Shown here: positions 50,477 through 56,071 of the stretch, in pieces | Layout of the letters: each line of letters opens with the position of its first letter | Position numbering within the stretch: the stretch's first letter is position 1 | DNA from: Mycolicibacterium septicum DSM 44393 | GTDB taxonomy: Bacteria; Actinomycetota; Actinomycetes; Mycobacteriales; Mycobacteriaceae | Direction: 5' to 3' | NCBI RefSeq assembly: GCF_000455325.1 | Contig: NZ_HG322951.1 | Coordinates: 24,935-81,005 of the forward strand | DNA length: 56,071 nucleotides | Notes under the pieces: model-generated | What the model saw: only the letters and a program-made list of their open reading frames with translations | The model's database searches: none | What the model was told of the DNA's origin: nothing | Made by a program: the position numbers and the translations under genes

Positions 50477-52438
50477 GTGGGCTTCGGGTTCGGAGTGCTA
50501 ATCGCACTGTTGTTGCTGGTGATCCCCGGGGCACTGATAGCCAGGGCGGGCGGACTGACCGCGTCGACGGCGGTCGCAGTGGGTCCAGCCTTGACCTACG
50601 GCACCGTCGCGCTGACGATCGTTCCGCTCGGGGCCATCGGTGTGCCGTGGAACGCGTGGACGGCGTTGTTTGCTGTAGCCGTCGTTTCCGCCATTGCGGC
50701 GTGGTTACGGAGGGTGCTGGCCCGCTACCGTGACCCCGACGCCGAGGCATCGGGCCTGTCGCGACGGCCGGCGTTGGTGGTTGCGGCGGGTGTGCTGCTG
50801 GGTGTCGCGCTGATCGGCGCCGCCGCGTACGCCGGACTGCCGCACTGGCAATCCATCCCCAGCACCTGGGACTCGGTCTGGCACGCCAACACCATCCGCT
50901 GGATCCTCGACACCGGCCAGGCCTCACCCACCCACATGGGCGAGCTGCGCAACGTGGAGACCCACGAGGCGCTCTACTACCCGTCGGCCTTCCACGCCCT
51001 GGCCGCCGTCTACTGCCAGCTCACCGGCGCCGCCGCGACCACCGCCTACACCGTGAGTTCGGTCACCGCGGCCGTGTGGCTGTTCCCGGTCAGCGCCGCG
51101 GTGCTGACGTGGAAGATGGTCCGCCCGCACGCCTGCGAGATGCGCACCGCCGTCGCCGCGGCCACCGCGGCAGCGCTCTCCGCGTCGTTCACCGCGGTGC
51201 CCTACGTCGAATTCGATGTGGCGGCGATGCCCAACCTGGTCGCCTACGGGCTCGCCGTGCCGGTGTTCGCCCTGATCATCTCGACACCGGCGCACCGCGA
51301 CCGCATCGGTCTGGCAGTGCTCGCGACCGTCGGCGTCTTCTCGGTGCACCTCACCGGCGGTGTGGTGACCGTGCTGCTGGTCGGCGTCTGGTGGCTGGTG
51401 GAAGCGCTGTGGCACCCGGTCCGCAGCCGGCTGAGCGACTTCCTGGCGCTGGCCGCCGTCGCGGTGCCGGCCCTGCTGATCATGCTTCCCCAGTTTCTCG
51501 GGGTCCTTCAGCAAGCCGACATCATCGTGGGCCACGCCTTCGTCAACCACCTCGGCAAGAAGCACTCGCTGTTCGCGGCGATCGTCCAGCACACCCGCCA
51601 CCTCAACGACTTCCCGATCCAGAACGCACTCATCGCGCTGGCCGCCATCGGCGGACTGGTCATGCTGGTCAAGAAGATCTGGTGGCCGCTGGCTGTGTGG
51701 CTGCTGCTCATCGCGTCGATCGTGCATTCCGGCGCACCGTTCGGCGGACCGCTGGGCGTCATCACCGGCAAGTTCAGCGACCTGTTCTACAGCGACCCGC
51801 GTCGCTTGTCGGCCGTTGTCGCGATGCTGTACGCACCGATGGCGGCGATCGGCCTGTGCGCGCTCGTCCTGCTGGGCGCCGCCGCCCTGCGCCGCACCGG
51901 TGCCCGCCCGGCCTGGATCCGCGCGACGGCCGCCGTCGCACTGGTCGCCACCACCGTGGGCCTCGCCTGGCACTACTTCCCCCGGCACAAGTACCTGTTC
52001 GGCCAGAAGTACGACTCGGTGATCATCGACGCCAAGGACCTGGAGGCCTTCGCCTACCTGGCCACGCTGCCCGACGCCCGCACCACCCTGATCGGCGACG
52101 CCAACACCGACGGCACCGCCTGGATGTACGCGGTTTCAGGGCTTCACCCGCTGTGGACCCACTACGACTACCCCATGCAACAGGGCCCCGGGTACAACCG
52201 GTTCATCTTCTGGGCCTACGCCGACGACGCGGACACCGATCCGAGGGTTGCCGAGGCCGTCGAGGCGCTCAACATCCGCTATGTGCTCACCAGCACTCCG
52301 GTGGTTCGAGGGTTCGTCATGCCAGACGGGCTAGTGTCGCTAGACAGCTCAAGGTCGTGGGAGAAGATCTACGACAACGGTGAGGACCGCATCTACCGCT
52401 GGCACGGAGAGAACGCGGCCACCAGGGCGACAAACTGA
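50477..52438 (+). CDS. Large polytopic membrane protein, glycosyltransferase-like (Rv3779-like)
   Basis: The GTG-started 653-aa protein has about twelve hydrophobic helices, then a soluble C-terminal domain of roughly 150 residues (from about [20 protein letters not shown]). An N-terminal loop with [14 protein letters not shown] near residues 133-146 could hold the acidic catalytic residue of GT-C glycosyltransferases. Rv3779 has been linked to phosphatidylinositol mannoside and polyprenyl-phosphomannose metabolism in M. tuberculosis. It heads the plus-strand run that ends in wzm. Confidence 0.85.
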   Translation: MGFGFGVLIALLLLVIPGALIARAGGLTASTAVAVGPALTYGTVALTIVPLGAIGVPWNAWTALFAVAVVSAIAAWLRRVLARYRDPDAEASGLSRRPALVVAAGVLLGVALIGAAAYAGLPHWQSIPSTWDSVWHANTIRWILDTGQASPTHMGELRNVETHEALYYPSAFHALAAVYCQLTGAAATTAYTVSSVTAAVWLFPVSAAVLTWKMVRPHACEMRTAVAAATAAALSASFTAVPYVEFDVAAMPNLVAYGLAVPVFALIISTPAHRDRIGLAVLATVGVFSVHLTGGVVTVLLVGVWWLVEALWHPVRSRLSDFLALAAVAVPALLIMLPQFLGVLQQADIIVGHAFVNHLGKKHSLFAAIVQHTRHLNDFPIQNALIALAAIGGLVMLVKKIWWPLAVWLLLIASIVHSGAPFGGPLGVITGKFSDLFYSDPRRLSAVVAMLYAPMAAIGLCALVLLGAAALRRTGARPAWIRATAAVALVATTVGLAWHYFPRHKYLFGQKYDSVIIDAKDLEAFAYLATLPDARTTLIGDANTDGTAWMYAVSGLHPLWTHYDYPMQQGPGYNRFIFWAYADDADTDPRVAEAVEALNIRYVLTSTPVVRGFVMPDGLVSLDSSRSWEKIYDNGEDRIYRWHGENAATRATN

Positions 52439-52473
52439 CACGACCCAGAACTGACTAGATCCAAGGGAAGGCA

Positions 52474-52989
52474 ATGACCATCAACCCCGACGATGACAAC
52501 ATCGAGATCCTGGCGAGCACGCCTGACGAGACCGATGCCGACGCTGACGGCAAGTCGCTGACAGACCTCGTCGAACAGCCGGCGAAGGTCATGCGCATCG
52601 GCACCATGATCAAGCAGCTGCTGGAAGAGGTGCGCGCGGCTCCGCTCGACGACGCCAGCCGGGAGCGGCTGCGCGACATCCACCGCACCAGCATCCACGA
52701 ACTCGAGGACGGTCTGGCCCCCGAGCTGCGTGACGAACTCGAGCGGCTGACGCTGCCCTTCACCGAGGACAGCGTGCCGTCCGACGCCGAACTGCGCATC
52801 GCGCAGGCGCAGCTGGTGGGCTGGCTGGAAGGCCTGTTCCACGGCATCCAGACGGCGCTGTTCGCCCAGCAGATGGCCGCCCGCGCGCAGCTCGAGCAGA
52901 TGCGCCAGGGCGCTCTCCCGCCAGGACTGCAGGTCCCCGGCGGACAGCGCGGCGGGCCGTCCCACCCCGGCACCGGTCAGTACTTGTAG
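52474..52989 (+). CDS. pafE: Proteasome activator PafE/Bpa
   Basis: PafE forms a dodecameric ring that opens the 20S proteasome without ATP. The C-terminal GQYL (residues 168-171) is the motif that inserts into the proteasome alpha ring, and it is exact here. A four-helix core is predicted from MRIGTMIKQLLEEVRAAP to the HGIQTALFAQQMAARAQLEQ helix, with disordered acidic N- and C-terminal tails. The 171-aa length and the neighbours (Rv3779 and Rv3781 homologues) fit Rv3780. Confidence 0.93.
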   Translation: MTINPDDDNIEILASTPDETDADADGKSLTDLVEQPAKVMRIGTMIKQLLEEVRAAPLDDASRERLRDIHRTSIHELEDGLAPELRDELERLTLPFTEDSVPSDAELRIAQAQLVGWLEGLFHGIQTALFAQQMAARAQLEQMRQGALPPGLQVPGGQRGGPSHPGTGQYL

Positions 52990-52996
52990 GCCTGAG

Positions 52997-53791
52997 TTGT
53001 CTGATCCGTACATCTCGACGCGCGAAGCATGGGTGGAGTTCCCCATCTTCGACGCCAAGACGCGCTCGCTGAAGAAGGCGTTCCTCGGCAAGGCCGGCGG
53101 CGCCATCGGGCGCAACGAGTCCAACGTCGTCGTCATCGAGGCGCTCCGCGACATCACGATGTCACTGAAAATGGGTGACCGGGTCGGGTTGGTCGGCCAC
53201 AACGGCGCGGGCAAATCCACACTGCTGCGGCTGCTTTCGGGCATCTACGAGCCGACCCGCGGCTCTGCCACGGTCAGCGGCCGGGTGGCCCCGGTGTTCG
53301 ACCTCGGCGTCGGGATGGACCCGGAGATCTCGGGTTTCGAGAACATCATCATCCGCGGGCTGTTCCTCGGGCAGACCCGCAAGCAGATGCTGGCCAAGGT
53401 CGACGAGATCGCGGAGTTCACCGAACTCGGCGAGTACCTGTCGATGCCGCTCCGCACCTATTCGACCGGCATGCGGGTGCGCCTGGCGATGGGCGTGGTC
53501 ACCAGCATCGACCCCGAGATCCTGCTGCTCGACGAAGGCATCGGTGCGGTCGACGCGGAGTTCCTGAAGAAGGCGCAGTCGCGGCTGCAGAGCCTGGTCG
53601 AGCGGTCCGGAATCCTGGTGTTCGCAAGCCATTCCAACGAGTTCCTGGCCCGGCTCTGCAAGACCGCGATGTGGATCGACCACGGCACCATCAAGATGAC
53701 CGGTGGCATCGAAGAAGTGGTCGGCGCCTACGAGGGACCGGACGCTGCGCGTCACGTGCGCGAGGTGTTGGAGGAAACGGCCCGTGGCTGA
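52997..53791 (+). CDS. wzt: Galactan ABC exporter ATPase Wzt (RfbE)
   Basis: The ATPase shows Walker A GHNGAGKST at residues 67-75, the signature YSTGMRVRLA, and Walker B ILLLDEGIGAVD. Its closest type is the O-antigen/teichoic acid exporter ATPase. With Wzm it is reported to move lipid-linked galactan across the membrane in mycobacteria. A TTG start at 52997 keeps eight bases from the pafE stop. It overlaps glfT1 by eight bases. It has no extra C-terminal carbohydrate-binding domain. Confidence 0.92.
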   Translation: MSDPYISTREAWVEFPIFDAKTRSLKKAFLGKAGGAIGRNESNVVVIEALRDITMSLKMGDRVGLVGHNGAGKSTLLRLLSGIYEPTRGSATVSGRVAPVFDLGVGMDPEISGFENIIIRGLFLGQTRKQMLAKVDEIAEFTELGEYLSMPLRTYSTGMRVRLAMGVVTSIDPEILLLDEGIGAVDAEFLKKAQSRLQSLVERSGILVFASHSNEFLARLCKTAMWIDHGTIKMTGGIEEVVGAYEGPDAARHVREVLEETARG

Positions 53792-54716
53792 CGAGCGCTT
53801 GCGCGAGGAAGCGACCAGCACAGCGCCTGAGTCGATAATTGCCGTGATCGTGACGCACCGGCGTCGGGAACTGCTGACCAAGTCCCTTGCCGCAGTGGTG
53901 GACCAGGACCGCAGACCCGACCACCTGATCGTCGTCGACAACGACGACGACGAGGCCGTGCGCGATCTGGTCCTCGGCCAGCCGGTGCCGGCCACCTATC
54001 TCGGTTCCCGCCGAAACCTGGGCGGCGCAGGCGGTTTCGCACTGGGCATGCTGCACGCCCTGGCTCAGGGTGCCGACTGGATCTGGCTGGCCGACGACGA
54101 CGGCCGCCCCGCCGACAACACCGTGCTGTCCACCCTGCTGGCCTGCGCCGAGCAGTACACCCTGGCCGAGGTCTCGCCGATGGTGTGCAACCTCGACGAC
54201 CCGGACCGGCTGGCGTTCCCGCTGCGCCGGGGACTGGTGTGGCGACGGTTGGTCAGCGAATTGCGCACCGAGGGTGAAGGCGACGTGCTGCCCGGTATCG
54301 CATCGCTGTTCAACGGTGCCCTGTTCCGCGCCGCCACGGTCGAGGCTGTCGGCGTCCCGGATCTGCGTCTGTTCGTCCGCGGCGACGAGGTCGAACTGCA
54401 CCGGCGCCTGGTGCGCTCGGGCCTGCCGTTCGGAACATGCTTGACCGCAAGCTATCTGCACCCGTGCGGCACCGACGAGTTCAAACCGATCCTCGGCGGC
54501 CGGATGCACACTCAGTACCCCGACGACGAGACCAAACGTTTTTATACCTACCGCAACCGTGGCTACCTGCTGTCCCAGCCGGGGTTGCGCAAACTCCTGC
54601 CCCAGGAGTGGGTCCGGTTCGGCTGGTACTTTCTGGTGTCCCGACGCGACCCCGCGGGTCTGCGCGAATGGATTCGCCTGCGGCGGTTGGGCAGGAGCGA
54701 AAGGTTCCAGAGATGA
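53784..54716 (+). CDS. glfT1: Galactofuranosyltransferase GlfT1
   Basis: GlfT1 adds the first galactofuranose residues onto the rhamnosyl-GlcNAc lipid carrier in arabinogalactan synthesis. The GT-A fold is visible: VIVTHRRRELLTKSLAAV near residues 20-37, LIVVDNDDDE, and WLADDDGRP carrying the metal-binding DxD. The GTG at 53784 follows GGAGGA inside wzt and gives 310 aa, close to Rv3782. The stop overlaps wzm as ATGA. Confidence 0.92.
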   Translation: MADERLREEATSTAPESIIAVIVTHRRRELLTKSLAAVVDQDRRPDHLIVVDNDDDEAVRDLVLGQPVPATYLGSRRNLGGAGGFALGMLHALAQGADWIWLADDDGRPADNTVLSTLLACAEQYTLAEVSPMVCNLDDPDRLAFPLRRGLVWRRLVSELRTEGEGDVLPGIASLFNGALFRAATVEAVGVPDLRLFVRGDEVELHRRLVRSGLPFGTCLTASYLHPCGTDEFKPILGGRMHTQYPDDETKRFYTYRNRGYLLSQPGLRKLLPQEWVRFGWYFLVSRRDPAGLREWIRLRRLGRSERFQR

Positions 54717-55543
54717 CATTCACCGACGCGGCATCCGAGTCCAAGACCATGACCCGGGCCGTACGCGATCTCACCGAAGGCTTCAGCAAGCGCGAACTGT
54801 GGCTGCACCTGGGCTGGCAGGACATCAAGCAGCGCTACCGCCGCAGCGTGCTCGGCCCGTTCTGGATCACCATCGCCACCGGCACCACCGCGGTGGCGAT
54901 GGGCCTGCTGTACTCGAAGCTGTTCAAGCTGCCGCTCGAGGAGCACCTGCCCTACGTCACGCTCGGCCTGATCATCTGGAACCTGATCAACGCCTCGATC
55001 CTCGAAGGCGCCGACGTCTTCATCGCCAACGAAGGTCTGATCAAACAACTTCCGACGCCGCTGTCGGTACACGTCTACCGGCTGGTGTGGCGACAGGTGA
55101 TCCTGTTCGGCCACAACATCGTCATCTTCGTGGTCATCGCGATCATCTATCCGAAACCGTGGAAGTGGACCGACCTGGCGGTCATCCCCGCGCTGGGGCT
55201 GATCGTGCTGAACTGCGTATGGGTGTCGATCTGTTTCGGCATCCTCGCCACCCGCTACCGCGACATCGGGCCGCTGCTGGCCTCGATCGTGCAGTTGCTG
55301 TTCTTCATGACACCGATCATCTGGAACGAGTCGACGCTGCAGCAGCAGGGCGCCGGATCGTGGGCCAAGATCGTCGAGATCAACCCGCTGCTGCACTACC
55401 TGGACATCGTGCGCGCACCATTGCTGGGCGCCGATCAGGAAGTGCGGCACTGGGTGGTGGTGCTGGCACTCACGGCGATCGGGTGGACGTTCGCGGCGTT
55501 GGCCATGCGCCAGTACCGCGCACGCGTTCCGTACTGGGTCTGA
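54713..55543 (+). CDS. wzm: Galactan ABC exporter permease Wzm (RfbD)
   Basis: The 276-aa protein has six membrane helices and starts with an amphipathic region (FSKRELWLHLGWQDIKQRYR), then GPFWITIATG, the pattern of ABC-2 polysaccharide exporters. It pairs with Wzt to export lipid-linked galactan. The ATG overlaps the glfT1 stop, so translation is coupled through wzt-glfT1-wzm. The C-terminus RARVPYWV is typical of the family. Confidence 0.92.
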   Translation: MTFTDAASESKTMTRAVRDLTEGFSKRELWLHLGWQDIKQRYRRSVLGPFWITIATGTTAVAMGLLYSKLFKLPLEEHLPYVTLGLIIWNLINASILEGADVFIANEGLIKQLPTPLSVHVYRLVWRQVILFGHNIVIFVVIAIIYPKPWKWTDLAVIPALGLIVLNCVWVSICFGILATRYRDIGPLLASIVQLLFFMTPIIWNESTLQQQGAGSWAKIVEINPLLHYLDIVRAPLLGADQEVRHWVVVLALTAIGWTFAALAMRQYRARVPYWV

Positions 55544-55547
55544 GCCG

Positions 55548-55967
55548 CTACCCGTCCCCCGGCACGCCACCGAAGTCGAACCGGCGACCGGAGATCTCTT
55601 TCGGCTGGATCCGCACGTAGCGCCGCTTCGTGGTGGCGATCCACGACAACAGCTGGGCGCGCTCGGCCTCGGCGATCTCCTCCGGTGTCTCGAGGAGCTG
55701 CGGCACACCCCGCACGATCACACTCCACCCGCCGACACCCGTGTGGTCGTCGGCCTCGAACAGCACCCGGTCGTTGAACAGGGTGCTGATCAGCTTGGTG
55801 CCCTCGGCCGTCCGGAACAGCACCGTGCGGTGCTGGACGACGAAGTTGACCGGGAAGATCTCCAGTCTGGTGCCGATCGTCGAGACAAGGCGGCCCAGGG
55901 TCACGCTGGACAGCAGCTGCCAGCTCTCGTCCTCCCCGAGCACCGAAACCGGGCTCTGCGGCGTCAT
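55548..55967 (-). CDS. Pyridoxamine 5'-phosphate oxidase-like FMN/F420 split-barrel protein
   Basis: The 139-aa protein follows the small PNPOx-like split-barrel family: SWQLLSSVTLGRLVSTIGTR at the start, FPVNFVVQHRTVLFRTAEGT in the middle and GWSVIVRGVPQLL later. Such proteins bind FMN, F420 or haem. The ATG at 55967 fits the family; one nine codons earlier is possible. It converges with wzm four bases away. Substrate unknown. Confidence 0.82.
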   Translation of the reverse strand: MTPQSPVSVLGEDESWQLLSSVTLGRLVSTIGTRLEIFPVNFVVQHRTVLFRTAEGTKLISTLFNDRVLFEADDHTGVGGWSVIVRGVPQLLETPEEIAEAERAQLLSWIATTKRRYVRIQPKEISGRRFDFGGVPGDG

Positions 55968-55995
55968 GAGGCCACCGTAGCCGCCATATGACAAT

Positions 55996-56033
55996 CGGCG
56001 CGCCCTGCTTCTCGGGAGAAGCGGGACGCGCCG
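55996..56033. terminator. Hairpin between two minus-strand genes
   Basis: CGGCGCG and CGCGCCG enclose an inner GCTTCTC-GAGAAGC stem with small mismatches. There is no long T-run. It lies just after the stop of a gene entering from the right edge and probably ends that transcript. Confidence 0.55.
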
Positions 56034-56049
56034 ACTGGGAAAAGCTGTC

Positions 56050-56071
56050 TAGATCAGTTCATATTCCAGGG
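56050..56071 (-). CDS. C-terminal end of a gene continuing past the window (partial)
   Basis: On the minus strand the frame is open from the edge and reads LEYELI then TAG. A hairpin follows 17 bases later, which supports a true gene end. Too little is visible to name it. Confidence 0.35.

Noticed and set aside
1..56071. CRISPR arrays, insertion sequences and rRNA
   Set aside because: No regularly spaced repeats, transposase motifs or ribosomal RNA sequence were seen in the window.

Overview
The window is GC-rich actinobacterial chromosome, most probably from a fast-growing mycobacterium (Mycolicibacterium-like). Much of its gene order follows the M. tuberculosis Rv3752c-Rv3783 segment: tadA, Rv3753c, tyrA, Rv3755c, proZWVX, Rv3760, Rv3761c, Rv3762c, hisC2, Rv3773c, echA21, Rv3777, Rv3778c, Rv3779, pafE (Rv3780) and the galactan export/initiation genes wzt-glfT1-wzm. 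That comparison rests on recall of the tuberculosis gene order, not on an alignment. Four tRNA genes are present: Ser-CGA, Arg-ACG, Ser-GCT and Ser-TGA. No CRISPR array, insertion sequence, integrase or rRNA was seen.

Region by region. (1) 1-6 kb: a small exported protein, then a minus-strand set with a B12-dependent diol/glycerol dehydratase whose large and medium subunits are fused, its small subunit, its reactivase, and an upstream wax ester synthase/diacylglycerol acyltransferase. (2) 6.1-12.5 kb: a tightly overlapping plus-strand redox cassette with an alpha-dioxygenase-like haem protein, two uncharacterised proteins, a DyP peroxidase, a DoxX-type membrane protein and a Ddn-like F420-dependent nitroreductase. 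(3) 12.5-22.5 kb: a TetR/methyltransferase pair with twin operators, tRNA-Ser, then conserved core genes for tRNA editing, tyrosine synthesis and glycine betaine-type uptake. (4) 22.6-27.6 kb: an inserted aminophosphonate catabolism locus with a GntR/HutC regulator, an organophosphate-type MFS transporter, a PhnX-like C-P hydrolase and a DadA-like FAD oxidase, linked by a shared 18-bp operator. (5) 27.7-33.5 kb: an alkylsulfatase-like hydrolase, two tandem imine reductase-family genes under an HxlR regulator, a phosphoesterase, a membrane-protein gene broken by a 22-bp tandem duplication, and tRNA-Arg/tRNA-Ser. (6) 33.5-36.5 kb: hisC2 to echA21, conserved. (7) 36.5-48.1 kb: an accessory stretch (epimerase, MocR, cutinase, acyl-ACP desaturase, Ntn amidase, MerR) ending in a type VII-type polymorphic toxin operon next to tRNA-Ser-TGA. 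That operon encodes an EspC-like partner, a 680-residue WXG toxin with a C-terminal RNase A-like domain, and a CdiI-like immunity protein. (8) 48.1 kb to the end: conserved cell envelope genes, with the proteasome activator pafE placed among them.

The strongest candidates for undescribed biology are the RNase A-type secreted toxin operon, the aminophosphonate locus with its operator pair, and the two-peroxidase cassette. Smaller notable signals are the 22-bp duplication frameshift, a class V aminotransferase homologue in which proline replaces the PLP lysine, and several clear operators. All functional calls come from reading motifs and gene context; no database search was run.
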